NCBI GenBank assembly: GCA_018340805.1
Contig: JACMZG010001914.1
Span: 15,545,606-15,609,605, forward strand
DNA from: Microvelia longipes
Taxonomy: Eukaryota > Arthropoda > Insecta > Hemiptera > Veliidae
Direction of reading: 5' to 3'
DNA: 64,000 nucleotides
The translations under genes and the position numbers were made by a program. Below, one piece after another: positions 24,786 to 36,889 of this stretch (position 1 is the stretch's first letter; each line of letters opens with the position of its first letter). The notes below the pieces were generated by a model. That model was not told where the DNA came from and ran no database searches. It worked only from the letters and a program-made list of their open reading frames with translations.

Positions 24786-24950
24786 TACCTCCTTAGGCGT
24801 GTAGTGAGACGCTTTTTCAAGTCATGGAAGTTGAGAAGCATCGGACATGGTCAGTACTTGGACTGGTACACCTGCGTCAACGACTTTGTGGTCACACTGT
24901 TAGACATTGTATGTCACACATTCAACTTCAGAAGCCTTAAATAAAGTCTT
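24786..24950 (+). mobile_element. 5S-rRNA-derived SINE-like element, second copy
   Basis: GGAAGTTGAGAAGCATCGG followed by ACATGGTCAGTACTTGGA and TGGTACACCTGCG tracks the 3' two-thirds of 5S rRNA (usual form GAAGTTAAGCAGCGTCGGGC, then GTGGTTAGTACTTGGATGGG). The first third (about 24786-24825) is poorly conserved. The sequence after it differs from the body of the 22767-23044 copy, so either the tails diverged or two SINE families share a 5S head. It is not intact enough to be a 5S gene. Confidence 0.75.
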
Positions 24951-24978
24951 TATTAAAGTGATCAACTTGTCTTTAAGT

Positions 24979-25130
24979 AAAACAATAAACAAATATACAA
25001 ACACTAAGACACAAACACAAGACATAACACTAACACAAACACTAAGACAAAAACACAACACATAAACACAACACACAAGACATAAGACTACTAACTACAT
25101 GAGACAAGACTACATACATAAGACTATAAA
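24979..25130. repeat. Low-complexity ACA-rich minisatellite
   Basis: Irregular repeats of ACAAACACTAAGACA, ACACAAGACATAA and ACTACATAAGAC, strongly purine/A-C biased on this strand. Confidence 0.85.
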
Positions 25131-25793
25131 CTATCCTTCATATTATTTATTACGTTAATATTATCCTAACTTCAACCGATGTAATTATTTTATTATTTAA
25201 AAATAATTATTATTGAGAAAGACAAGAAATTTATATTCTTCGAGTAATTTCTCAAAATTCTGACAAATCTTAAGTTTTATTTAGAAAATAAAGATTATAA
25301 TTTCCAAAGTGATAAAAAGTTGAGTAGGTTAGAATACCTATATCCATACTATAATATTGCAAATCAGATGATGCAAATAAAGTTTTAACCAAAAAAATTA
25401 CTCACAACTTCGTAATTGTTTAAAATCATCTTAATTTAAGGATTCAAATAACGTCACTAACATCTTAATTTAGTTTAAATATGTGTTCTAAAGTTTAACA
25501 ATAATACTGAGAATGGAATTAACATGGAAGGTAAATGATATTGAATTAATAAGGTTTGTATTGTCGATAAAGGTCAAAGGTCAAGTAATATGATTTACTA
25601 GAGGATTTGGTCTGATGTTGACATGTTGAGTTAATTCACGGATATTGAAGGGCTTACCCCAAGGAATTCATGTTGGGCTCATAACATTATTAGTTTGGTA
25701 TCTTTTAATTTTCTTCTTTACTTATTTTCTTTCTTAATTTTGTGGGAAAATTTAAAAACATAAGGCCGACTTTTCGATTCGTAGTAAATATCT
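25131..25793. other. AT-rich DNA, nothing recognised
   Basis: No supported feature. Confidence 0.6.
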
Positions 25794-25862
25794 GTCTGAT
25801 TCATTTCAAAATCTTTTATAAAAGGCTTCGAGACTTTTATAAAAGCGATTTTTGAATTTCGA
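25794..25862. other. Hairpin with duplicated CTTTTATAAAAG
   Basis: TTCAAAATC-TTTTATAAAAG faces CTTTTATAAAAGCGATTTTTGAA across a short GC-containing loop (GCTTCGAGA), giving a bulged stem of about 20 pairs. The palindrome CTTTTATAAAAG occurs in both arms. MITE remnant, chance or hairpin RNA cannot be separated from sequence alone. Confidence 0.35.
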
Positions 25863-25925
25863 ACTAAGTCTTATTCTATTTTAAAAAAGTCCTACAGAAA
25901 TTTGTCGGGACGAAAACTCGTACAT

Positions 25926-25930
25926 ACATA

Positions 25931-25976
<46 letters not shown>

Positions 25977-25996
25977 ATATATATAATATATATATA

Positions 25997-26062
<66 letters not shown>

Positions 26063-26068
26063 TATATC
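25926..26068. repeat. (TA)n microsatellite
   Basis: About 140 bp of TA with several phase breaks, entered through CTCGTACATACATACT, the same phrase as the tail of family X at 19190. The tract is probably seeded by the end of such an element. Confidence 0.95.
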
Positions 26069-26163
26069 GAGTCTCTCTTCGTCTCTGGAAGAACTTAAAC
26101 AGTTCGAAACGTTACGTTTTTATTGTAAGTTTCTTAATGTCTCTATATTTCTTTATAATTAAG

Positions 26164-26168
26164 TATAT

Positions 26169-26237
<69 letters not shown>

Positions 26238-26266
26238 TTATATATATATATTATATAATATCTGTA
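26164..26266. repeat. (TA)n microsatellite
   Basis: A second TA tract about 95 bp after the previous one. The unique DNA between them has no recognised content. Confidence 0.95.
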
Positions 26267-28516
26267 TATGTATGTATATTTAATGTTACAACAACTGTAT
26301 GTATAATTGTTTATAGAGAGACGCATGGTGGCTTTACCTTTATAATATGGTGGGACGTTGATAAATACGATTTCAACTAATGTGAATAACTATATTTGGC
26401 TATTATTCACTATTTCGTGTCTACAAAACCTAAAATGAAAAAAGAGTGAAAAGAAAATTTTTAGGTTCTTTAGACTTTAATATGCTGTGTATAGCAAAAT
26501 ATAGTGTTTTACTTTTGTTGAAATTGTATTAATTAACGTCCCATCAAGTGTCTTTGTCTGCAATTACCAAAAATAATGGAAACTGATACTGATATTAATA
26601 TACAATTGCATATTTTTTTTTAATTCTCATCACATTAGGCATAAGAACTAAAAAACCAAGAGTTGATACGTTAAGATTTTTATGAAATGCTGTTAACGAA
26701 GTATAATAAAACACTTTCTTTTCATTTAGTCTATTGTTATAGCCACAGCATAATTTTCAACAAATCTTATTTAGGCCTTATTTCTTTATTTTATTTTAAT
26801 AATTATAATTATTAATATCTCTTCAAAATTTGAAGGTACTCGATTTTCTGAATAAGTGTTCTCTTGTAAATAAATTTTAAATCAAGAGTTGTTATTCCTC
26901 AGAATTTGTGTTTTTGATCATTCACTTTACAATTCCTATGCCTACAACTATTTCTTCAAAAATTGAGTAAAACGTTTTTTAAAATGAAATATCTCGAAAA
27001 TCCACCATCTCATTTTCCTTTTTTCCAATAGCACTTCAAAAATAATCGATGTCGGTTAAAAACTCTATTTTAAAGGAGCTTTCGAATTGTGATCCCGAGA
27101 GGTTTTTTATAAGTTTAAGAAATCACTTTTCCCTTACATTTTTACATCAAATGCGCACAAATAATGACCTATTTTGCTTAAATTCCCTAAAATTCTTGAC
27201 TAGGATGATTAAAATTCTTAACCTGAACGTAAATTGTTCGCTGTATTAGTATTTTTAATTGTAATTTAAAATCATTTAAGAAAAGAAAAGTTAAGACCTC
27301 TTAAGAGATTTTTAACCCTCTGAAACTATTATGGGACAACAGCCAGCTCTCTTCGCTGTCTGCTGTTCTACTTAGTTTAGACTTCACGATAACCTAAATC
27401 CTTTATAGGTTGACTGTTGCTTTGTCGTAATATTTAATGTGATGGATTGCGATATAGGAATGGATGTGACTTTTCCTTTTCATTCATTATTTTATTATCA
27501 ATTTAAAGTTAAACCGTTGTTTTATGTTTCGAGGAATTTCGAAATTTTGTTCGATGTAATTGAATATTATCTTTTTAACGAGAAATTTGATACTATTTCA
27601 GCAAATAAATTTTATTTTCGTTTTTAGTATCTGTAAAAATTTTAATTGCTTTTAAAACATATTTCTACCTATCATGTTCCAGTTTTAATGTAGAACCATT
27701 ATACATTGGAATTGTATTATAGTTTTTTGTGAAATAGTTTTTAAATCCTTTGTCGCAATCTGCGTATACGGACTATAACGTTTATTGTCCTGACTATTGT
27801 ACTTCATTTTAAACATTTTAAGAGTTTTTTTTAATTAATATTTTTTTATTAAGAAAATCTTAATTGTTTATAAAAAATTTAGGCTTAATCTAAGATAATT
27901 GGCTGTTTTAGAAAATAAGCTAAATCTAATATTGCACACGGAGTTTCTGTCATATTTTAATCTAAAAATTTTAGGAACAATATGCCTTATTGTTCCTAAA
28001 AGAAGAGAACTTAAACCTTTGTGGATGATATCATTGTTTTTATTTTTGACCGAAAAGAAACAAATTGCTATAGTTTACTTAATGGTTAGTAAAAATTGAA
28101 TTTACTCCGATTTTAAGTGAATTATAAAATTACGTTGATGATTACGCGTTTCATCAACTCTCATTTTATTTCGTTATTTTGGCTTGAGAAAAACAATCGA
28201 TATTATAATATTGGTATGAAAGTATTAGCCAATTTTCTAGCATTATTAGTCCGTAATGTGTTGTAAAGAAAAAAATCGTGTTCGTGGTGGCTTCCGTATT
28301 TATTGAAAGTACATAAGCGAAACCAAACTAAAAAAATAGAAATGAAACATCAAAGATCAAAAGTTTATCTTATGCTTGAAAACATCGATTGGGGAATCAT
28401 AACAAACTTTTTCTCATTGCTCGGATCAAATGCATCGTTTCCTGCTTCAGTAAACAAACTAATTACAAATTTCTCTCTAAAATAATCAACTGAAAAAGAA
28501 ATGGACTCAAAATTTT
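26267..28516. other. AT-rich DNA with several plus-strand open frames of unknown status
   Basis: Four plus-strand frames of 60-66 codons fall at 27049-27249, 27439-27627, 27899-28099 and 28303-28485. Only the first two begin with ATG; the others would need TTG. I recognise no domain and no splice pattern that joins them. A clean hairpin, TTTAGGAACAAT-ATGCCTT-ATTGTTCCTAAA, sits at 27971-28001. I lean towards chance frames, with a decayed gene or element as the alternative. Confidence 0.35.
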
Positions 28517-28660
28517 AGAAAAAAATCGGGTACGATGTACTTTGGATCTTTTTCTCGCCACTTCGGACTCGCTTCACTCGTCCTCAGAATATAAAAATCA
28601 CTAAATTTATACTGAAATACGTCTTCAGCCTCGCTTCGTTTGTCCCTATGTAGTTAATAT
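28517..28660 (-). mobile_element. SINE-like body without its 5S head
   Basis: Matches the body of the 22767-23044 element: AAATCGGGTACGATGTAC at its low-coordinate end, then CTCGCTTCACTCGTCCTCAG, CACTAAATTTATACTG and CTTCAGCCTCGCTTCG. The 5S-like section is absent, suggesting 5' truncation or a separate lineage. Confidence 0.65.
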
Positions 28661-29525
28661 ATTCGTTTTATTATTTTTATGTACTACCCTTTTGTATTTT
28701 TAAAGTGAAATCGAAATTATTAACCTTTATTTTACTTTAATTTGTAGCTAAATTCCGTTTTCATTTATAAAAAAAAAATCCTTTTAAGTCATTTATACAT
28801 CTTAAGTTTTCAATAGCAGATAACATATGTAATAATTATTGGGGCATATGGAAAATAAACGGCATTCTAAACGGGTTACGTTTAGATGGAAAAAAAAGTG
28901 GAAATAAAGAATTTATTTATTTATTTATTTTCTGGATTAACTAGACCTAAAGTTTAATTTTCTTCCCAAGTTTTAACTCACTAGCATAAATTCGCCGGGA
29001 GCTATTTGATTATATCAGACACATACACACACAAATCTAAACAGACAACTTTGTGAAAACCGCTCGGGAGGTCTTAAAAACACCCAAATCAAATTTTTTT
29101 AGCTAACACAATTCTTTTCTAAATTACCTATGGTATAAATGAAGAAAATAAAAAATAGAATTTATAGAAGCATTCGAAATTTTTAATTGATGCAATGCAT
29201 TTGTATTTCTTTATTTATACATAAGTGGCTGAGCTATTTTACAATTATTGTGAAAATAAAACAATAAAATTTAAAACATATAAAATATAACTAAACAAAC
29301 CATTGATTATACATTGATGAAAGAAAGACTTTTTTTTATTGGAAGAGAAGACTTATTTTTTTAAGGTAAGAAAAAATATCTAGTGAAGTTAGGGTCATAA
29401 AAGGGAGGTGTTTAACAATAATTAGTGTTTAGATGGGATGTGTTAAATTTGAGTTATGTGGCTTGCTATATATTTACCTGAATGTAATTTTATATAATTT
29501 TACCTAATTTGGAAGTTTTAAATAA
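28661..29525. other. AT-rich DNA, nothing recognised
   Basis: A short (TTTA)n run lies at 28911-28931. Otherwise no supported feature. Confidence 0.6.
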
Positions 29526-29794
29526 TTTAAATAATGACTTATATTCTATAATATTTTTAACTAATCTAAAAATTAAGTTAACAAAATTTTGTTAACTTAT
29601 TTCTGTGATATTTAATTTGATTCTAGTCTTTCATTTTGTGCGTCTTAATTCCTTTTTTCTTAACCTTTCAATTTGTTGTTAATGTAGTAGGTTAATTTTT
29701 GATGGCCTGAGCATGCCCACAGTATTGGGTGAAATGATCATTGCTAATTTTTAGATTAGTTAAAAATATTATAGAATATAAGTCATTATTTAAA
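29526..29794. mobile_element. Perfect 50-bp inverted repeat with 169-bp spacer
   Basis: Bases 29526-29575 are the exact reverse complement of 29745-29794, with no mismatch over 50 bp, and similarity stops abruptly on both sides of both arms. The spacer begins with AAGTTAACAAAATTTTGTTA plus ACTT-type bases, a second perfect palindrome of about 24 bp (about 29575-29599). No flanking direct duplication was found. This could be a young MITE or a recent templated inversion. Confidence 0.85.
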
Positions 29795-30925
29795 ATGTAT
29801 GAATTCTATAAACTTAAAAGTGAGACTAAGGAGAAATTATTTTATTTTTCCTTAGCAAGGAGCAATAGGTGGTGATTAGTAATTATAGTATCTAATGGAA
29901 ATGTTGTAATATTTCTTTTAATTTCACTGCACCTAAATTTAGAGACCTAAATGCCTGACACCTGACATAATAAAAGCGGAGGTTGACTTATACATTGCGC
30001 ATGCTCATACATTCAGGAAAAGAGAGGTGTTTAAAAATATTAACTTGCGTCAAACTAACAAGCTTTCAGACGTTGTATCGCGGACGTAGAACAAAGATAT
30101 AAATACATTTTATACATATCATGTCCGCATTTGTCATTTGGGAAAATATCAATATAGTATGAGACACGTATGACGTTTACTAATATTTTTATATATATTA
30201 TGTAACCCGTTCATTATACAATAAAAACAACGAAATTATCTTAGTTTTAAGGAAGGTATCAATGAATATTGGTCATTCATTGTGTTTTTATATTAAGGAA
30301 AGGTAAATATTTTTTACCTGTCCTGTGATGAAAAGTACAAATAATTAAAAAACTTTCATATCCCTTATCTTTCTGAATATAATTTTATAATTCCAGACGC
30401 TTACAGGCGATAAGGTAATCTAGCTCTTAAGTATCTCAAGTCTGAGTTATTATATTTATTTCGTTTATTACTTAAGTCTTGCTGAAACTAAATAACATTT
30501 TAAGATATTACTCTTAATTCTAGACTTTTATATCCTCATTTATAGAAAATATACAAGCCTAAGAAAATAACATTTCATACAACAGAGGAAACAAGCCATT
30601 GCTATTCCTTATCTTACATACACTTTTTTAAAAATCTGATCTCATATTTCATTATAATTTAACCTTTCCACCCCAATATGGAAAATAGGCTTAATACTAT
30701 TGCATTTAATATAAAAAGGTCTCTGCGATTGTTGTGTCATATACAAGATTCTTATTGAATCTCATATAACTGTTACAATCGCACACAAATGCTTACGTAA
30801 AAATACAATAGCACATGAACGTTTCCGTATATTACATGTATGCCAACATAAAAATGGTGGGTGCTGCTTCATATTCAGTATATTTTCTCTTTCCTTATAA
30901 GTACGTGAACACACACAAATACTTA
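29795..30925. other. AT-rich DNA, nothing recognised
   Basis: No supported feature. Confidence 0.6.
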
Positions 30926-30972
30926 TATATATATATATAATATATCTATCTATATATATATATATATATATA

Positions 30973-31011
<39 letters not shown>

Positions 31012-31023
31012 TATATATACATA
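30926..31023. repeat. (TA)n microsatellite
   Basis: TA tract with a TATCTATC step near the start and ACATACATA at the end. The minus-strand frames across it are not genes. Confidence 0.95.
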
Positions 31024-31568
31024 CATATTTTGTTTTATGTGTGTCTATGTCTACGTATGTTTTAAAAAAAACAAGAGAGTATAAGATTACATTGCCAGGT
31101 TTAACAAAAGTTGCTTTTTTAGCAAGTAGAAGGAAGTGAGAAGGCAGTGTTGCTCTTAGAGAGGGTTGAACTGTCATTTGCAGGTTTTCATGCTTTCATT
31201 CTTTAGCTTTCTTAAACCAAAAATAGAAGGCAAGTTGTAATAGCTTACTTTTTCCTGTTCTTAAATCAACCTTTATCTTAACACTTTTTGCTACTCACTG
31301 TTGCACTGTTTTCCTTTTTGAAGAAGAAAATTATATTTTTTTCGAGAGCCTTCTTAACCGCATATAAATTTTAGATCAGCCATAAACTATGTGTCTACGT
31401 TGGTTGCAGATATTCAATTTATTAGTAGCTTTGAAAGTCTATGAAAATAAGTTAAATTGTCTGAGAAAAAAAGTACAATGTCCCAGTTAACATTATAGAT
31501 ATGTCACTTAGGTTTGAGCGTTTAATTAAAAGCTACTATAGAAATTTCAAATTAATGTATACATTTTG
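31024..31568. other. AT-rich DNA, nothing recognised
   Basis: No supported feature. Confidence 0.6.
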
Positions 31569-32334
31569 TAGCCGTTTCTCTTAAACAATTATCATGATGA
31601 GAAATGGTGTCTGTTTGTTTTCCTCCCACGCAATTCTTTCCTTTTTTCGTGTGTTTAGACTTTTACTATGCAATTTTTTGGACCAGTGGTACTAGACCAC
31701 ACATTTGGGGTTTTGTCAATGCAGAGAATATTTAATTTTGGTGATATGTGTCAGTGTTAATATTTGTTGATGTATATACATACATACATACACCTACACA
31801 TACACCTACACATAATGTTAAAATAGTAACAGTTATAGTGCGAATCAACAGTATCATTTGTTGTAACAAAATCTTTGTTCGATTTAGTCCAGGCATTAGT
31901 TAAAAAACCGGTGGTCGAGTTTTTACTGTTACTGGGCATTTGCACGAACAACGTTTTTTTTGCGAAAATATATAATAAATTTTGTTGTTTAAACTGGCGT
32001 ACTTCAACTCCTTATCCCCGTTACGTACTTCAACTCCTTATTTCCGGAAAATGTTAGAAAATTTAAAAAAGGGAAGGAGGGGGGAAGGAGAGCTTAGCAA
32101 TGTTTTGTGGAGTTACTAAACTAAATCGAAGCTAGTAAGTTAGTGGTTATAGTGACTACTAATATATTTCTTAAATTAATTGAAAAGCTATTAAAACTAA
32201 TTAGTTTTAATTAAAAAGTTTGAACAGGAATTAATTTATATTTCTAATAGCCGTTTTTCTTAAATGATTTTCATGGTAAAAAATGTTTGTTGAGTTACTA
32301 AATTAAATCGAAGCTAGTAAGTTAGTGACTACAA
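31569..32334. repeat. Group of local direct duplications
   Basis: Three pairs of same-strand repeats are present. TAGCCGTTTCTCTTAAACAA at 31571 recurs as TAGCCGTTTTTCTTAAATGA at 32249. CGTACTTCAACTCCTTAT occurs exactly twice, near 31998 and 32024. GAGTTACTAAACTAAATCG plus AAGCTAGTAAGTTAGTG near 32110 recurs with one change near 32292. The pattern suggests a segmental duplication later broken by insertions. Confidence 0.7.
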
Positions 32335-34689
32335 ATAAAATTTGGAATCCCTGCAACTAGATTAAAAGTTTTTTTAACTTAAATCATTGTTAAAACCCTT
32401 GTGTAGTTTTTAACTTTGTTTAAAGTAAGAATCTATTTATTATGTCTTTTCTTCTTCTTCCTAAGTAGTACTTGTGTGTAAGAAAACTGGACGTATGTCA
32501 CACGTATGGAAGTAGTGTTAGAAGTATAAAAACAAGAAAGAAGGATAAAACTTTACTGTACAGATATGAAGGTTTTAGTAGAATAAAAGGGAGAATGATA
32601 GTAGAAAAAACAAGCTAAAAGTTGGACTAAAAGGTGACGATAATATAGACTCAATATAACACTCTACTTGCTGTGAAACTCTATGTTTTAGGAGAGATTC
32701 ACTAGGAGGAAATGAAGGGAGGTTTACCTCAAAAACATGGAAGCTATATATAGACAAAACCTTTCTTATAACCTCAACCAGAGCCTTATGTTTATAACCT
32801 TATATCCTTCTAGACTACCAACTAAACTGTAAATAATATGGCTAAGGAAATAATATAAACTATTTTCAGATTTATTTATAGATTGAAGAAATTTATTTTG
32901 TTTGTTAATATTTTTAATGCTATTGTTTCTCGCATTTGTTGCCACTATTCTCTAATTAAGCATTTAAATGATTATTTAAGCTTCTTATTATACTTATTGT
33001 ATATTTATTCTTTATTTTGTATTATTTCATTTAGTAGTTATTATTTAAATTTATCTATTTGATAGTAAAATTTTCGTATTATTTATTAAACTCATAAAAT
33101 CCTTTGTCCATAGTGCATATTTCTAACAGAACTAGGTACTTGATAAGTTAACAGTTAAAGCAATCATTTGAAAAAAACGATAAAAATGTTATAATGGTTA
33201 TTTTCAAATTTTATTAATCTTTTTTCATTCTTGAATTAGTATTGATGCAGTATATTGAATTAAACAAATCCTATAAGGAATTAAATATCGTACCTTTTTG
33301 CCATGAATTTCATATGATATATTGGTACGATTATTATTTATCAATATTAAATTAATTCAAAATTTAAGGACCATTTAGTATCAGCTTTGATTAAAAAATG
33401 TTACGTGAATTAATATCGAGTCATTCTTGAATCAAAGTATTATATATATTTTAGGCAAAATTTCGTATAAAATGAGAGATAGGATTTATTGAACCGAAAT
33501 ATTTTCCTGAAAATCTGGGGAATTGGTGAAGGGTGGTTTTTATAACTCAGTTATGAAATTTAAAAATATAAATTTTTGTAATTCTTTGATTTGCATAAAT
33601 TTGGGGTTTTTGAAAAATATTTTATGTTTTATTAATATTTGTAGTCATTCGTTTTACTTTTCAGCAAAGGTCTTTCATTCGAAGGCCATGTTTTTCTAAA
33701 TATAATTCCATATCGAATTATCCAGTTTATTGTTGCGAATTTTTGTGAGCAATATGTTTATTTCGCGTTTAATATTTACCTGAAATATTTCTGGGTTGAA
33801 ATATGGCACAGATAGAGATGCCTTTGTACCTTAAATTAATAGAGCCGTAATAGAGGTTCACAAAAAGTATATTCAATATTTAAATTGAAATACATTTGGC
33901 AATTGGAAGATGTTATGGAAGATCTCTTATAAAATCAATCATGATAGCTTAAGAGTCACGATATCGAAATATCCAATGAAAACGCATTGAATTAACTTCT
34001 TCTCACAACAAGAGATTTCTGATAGCTTTTTGTATCACCATCAGCACTGTTAGCTGATGATAATCTTTTTCTGGGATAAATTTTAGAGTTGTGTCCTCGC
34101 CCGAAACCAGCCAGAAATTGTAGAAGGAGACGATGTTTCACATACCTTTAAGGATTTCCGCTGAAAACTACTTTGTCAGGGGGGGTTACACTTTTTCTGG
34201 AGGGGGGACGCCCTCTCTGGCCTCTCCCTGGCTTAAGGCATGGTTACTTATAGTGTATACACTAAACCTACATCTTGTGAAATACTAGCAATTTTTTAAT
34301 AAGATGTTTATAGTTAAATTGAAAATGTTCTGTACATTGAATATAGTATATTAAAATAAGGAAATTAGTTCTTTTCTCGTACAAAAATATATAAAACGTC
34401 GTGGAAAATTTTTAAAAATAGTCAGAAAAAGGAAAGCAGTAGTTTTTCTTAATTTACATTGTTAATATTTGTTGTATATTAATTAGGTTAATGAGTTTTT
34501 TTTCAACATCTTATACGATAGTGGACTGAATTTAATTTTTATTTATGTAATCTGGTATAAGGTAATCATCAGTTGTTATGCCAATTCACTTAGTTAAAAT
34601 TATTTGCATTGCAAATAATTTGGTAAGGTAAAAGGAGGAAAGTGAAATGCCTGTAAACTTTAATTATTTTGTGTAGCGAAAATCAAAGA
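32335..34689. other. AT-rich DNA, nothing firmly recognised
   Basis: No gene supported. A GC-richer patch at about 34080-34240 (GGGGGGGTTACACT, GGGGGGACGCCCTCTCTGG) may be part of an unidentified repeat. Confidence 0.5.
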
Positions 34690-34935
34690 TTTAAAAAAAG
34701 TGTTTAAGGTTAGCTCGTGTGTCTGCCACCCAGACAATCAGGCTTTGATCCCGGTTGGGTCCTTCTTAACGAATTTCCTTTGGAAAAAATATGCAAGTGG
34801 GATAGGCGTTACGGTAGGAGTCGAATTGGATTTTATGCGATGGATGGAAATCCTGACACGTGCCGCCCTTCAAAAACGAAGGTATCTAGTATTTGTGAAG
34901 GTGATCCCTAATCCAGATTGAACTATAACAGATTG
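34690..34935 (+). repeat. tRNA-like repeat, outer left partner of the palindrome
   Basis: GGTTAGCTCGTGTGT resembles a Pol III A box, and GGCTTTGATCCCGG follows where a B box would be. At 34761-34829 the order GAATTTCCTTTGGAAAAAA, GTGGGATAGGCGTTACGG, GTCGAATTGG is the inverse of 36950-37022 (TCGAATTCCGCC, ACGCCTATCCCA, AAAGGAAATTCGCTAA). It therefore forms an outer inverted pair around the large palindrome. Two overlapping plus frames (73 and 64 codons) are shadows of the repeat. Confidence 0.65.
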
Positions 34936-35568
34936 AAAAATATAGAAAACCAACATTACGGTCTTTTTGAAAATTAATTTCGAGTAGGATGTCGTTTTCA
35001 ATGTTTTTTGGGCCTCTGAGTTGATGGCAGTGGTCCGGAGTCAATACGACCACTCAACTCAGGGTACCTGGGTTCACATCCTGGAAGGGTCGATAATTTT
35101 TTATCGTTTTTTTTTTTACTAAATATAAGTTTACAACTAGAAAATTCTGGCGCGGTGGTCCGCATGTAGGGCGAATTTCCTTTGGATGCGAGCTCTCAAC
35201 CCAGAGTACCTGGGTTCAAATCCAGTTGGGAATAATTTTTTATTCGTTTTTTACTAATATAAGTTTACAACTAAAAATAATTCGGCGCGGTGGTCCGCAT
35301 GTCGGGCGAATTTCCTTTGGATGCGTGTTTCCGTGCTTTTACATTATATAAGTTTACACAGTAAATAAATAATCCGGCGCGGTGGTCCGCTGTCGGGCGA
35401 ATTTCATTTAGAATGCGTGTTTCCGTGCTAAACAACCATTTCTTGCTTATGCAAGAACCATGCCCAATGCGTGGTTCCGGTTCATGCTTTAGAACCTAAG
35501 CAGTTACTCAATTGTCAAGCACTGCTCGTAACTCATTTTGTCTGTGTATTTTTCCAAAGGAAATGCGC
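34936..35568. repeat. Left arm of the large palindrome
   Basis: About 633 bp, nearly identical to the reverse complement of 35691-36329. Most differences are single-base insertions or deletions, many in short homopolymers. It contains four tandem modules. Modules 1 (about 35012) and 2 (35147) carry B-box-like GGGTTCACATCC and GGGTTCAAATCC followed by T runs. Modules 2-4 (35147, 35281, 35372) each begin GGCGCGGTGGTCCGC (A-box-like) and share GGGCGAATTTC. The T runs could act as Pol III terminators. Confidence 0.93.
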
Positions 35569-35690
35569 ATAATTATCCAGTTGTTTGTACAAAACTATGC
35601 CTCTAAAATTAGAAGTACGCACTATTATTTGCACTAGTTTAAAGCTTAGTTACTTATATTTAAGCTTAGTCAGTTATCATTAAGGTTTTA
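35569..35690. repeat. Spacer (loop) of the large palindrome
   Basis: 122 bp of AT-rich sequence with no counterpart in the arms, containing AAGCTTAGTTA/AAGCTTAGTCA as a short direct repeat. Confidence 0.85.
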
Positions 35691-36329
35691 GCGCATTTCC
35701 TTTGGAAAATACAGACAAAATGAGTTACGAGCAGTGCTTGACAATTGAGTAACTGTTAGGTTCTAAAGCATGAACCGGAACCACGCAATGGGCATGGTTC
35801 TTGCATAAGCAAGAAATGGGTTGTTTAGCACGGAAACACGCATTCTAAATGAAATTCGCCCGACAGCGGACCACCGCGCCGGAATTATTTATTTACTTGT
35901 GGTAAACTTATATAATGTAAAAGCACGGAAACACGCATCCAAAGGAAATTCGCCCGACATGCGGACCACCGCGCCAGAATTATTTTTAGTTGTAAACTTA
36001 TATTAGGTAAAAAAACGATAAAAAATTATTGTCCCAACTAGGATTTGAACCCAGGTACTCTGGGTTTGAGAGCTCGCATCCAAAGGAAATTCGCCCGACA
36101 TGCGGACCACCGCGCCAGAATTATTTTCTAGTTGTAAACTTATATTTAGTAAAAAAAAAAACGATAAAAATTATCGACCCTTCCAGGATGTGAACCCAGG
36201 TACCCTGAGTTTGAGTGGTCGTATTGACTCCGGACCACTGCCATTCAACTCAGAGGCCCAAAAAACATTGAAAACGACACCTACTCGAAATTTAATTTTC
36301 AACGACCGTAATTGGTTTTCTATATTTTT
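35691..36329. repeat. Right arm of the large palindrome
   Basis: Inverted partner of 34936-35568, with the four tRNA-like modules read on the minus strand. Its end (about 36209 onward) doubles as the first unit of a tandem array that continues to 36590. A 155-codon plus frame from 36100 and a 61-codon frame from 35821 lie in this repeat. They are broken in the other arm by single-base changes and should not be called genes. Confidence 0.93.
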
Positions 36330-36590
36330 TTTGTGGTTTTTTCGACTTTTTGGTAATTTAAAGTGGTCGTATCGTCTTCGGACCGGTTTTATTCGATTCA
36401 GCGCCCAAAATTACATAGAAAAACACCCCTACTCGAAATTTATTTTTTATCGACCTAAATTTTGGTTTTTGGTAATTTACAATGGTTTTTTTCGATTTTT
36501 AGGTCACTTAAAGTGGTCGTATCGACTTCGGACGGTTTCATTCGATTCAGCGTCTCAAAAAACATAAATATTGACCTTTTTCGCGGCAAA
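36209..36590. repeat. Tandem array, ~150-bp unit, about 2.5 copies
   Basis: AGTGGTCGTAT starts units at about 36211, 36361 and 36511. Each continues with CGGAC, ATTCGATTCAGCG or its variant, then CCTACTCGAAATTTA, ATCGACC and TTTTTCGA. A related degenerate unit lies at 47225-47300. Confidence 0.85.
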
Positions 36591-36639
36591 AATATTAACC
36601 CTGAATTTTGCTGATTTTTTTGAAAATTTCGCTGACTCA

Positions 36640-36830
36640 GCAAACCGGGTTAATGACGTCACAAAAACCTGGTTTTCAAATAGGGTTCGTGTCCTCCCAA
36701 GGTTGATTTTTGTACCAAGTTTGGTTAAAAAAATATTAATCCGTTCGAAAGATAGAGTGTTTACAAGAAAGTGTCTAGAAATACATATATATATATATAT
36801 AATATACATATATATATATATATATATATA

Positions 36831-36889
<59 letters not shown>

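Noticed and set aside
22947..24905. Functional 5S rRNA genes
   Set aside because: Both copies have altered internal segments and lack one end, and each continues into unrelated sequence.
25902..26162. Frames made of I-Y repeats (also at 687-1295, 30762-31177, 40537-40779 and 54287-54472)
   Set aside because: They translate (TA)n microsatellites.
27049..28485. Multi-exon or broken gene from four plus-strand frames
   Set aside because: Two of the frames lack ATG, no consensus donor/acceptor pairs link them, and no domain is recognisable.
36100..36567. 155-codon open frame
   Set aside because: It lies across the palindrome arm and the 150-bp tandem array. The equivalent frame in the other arm is disrupted, and no motif is present.
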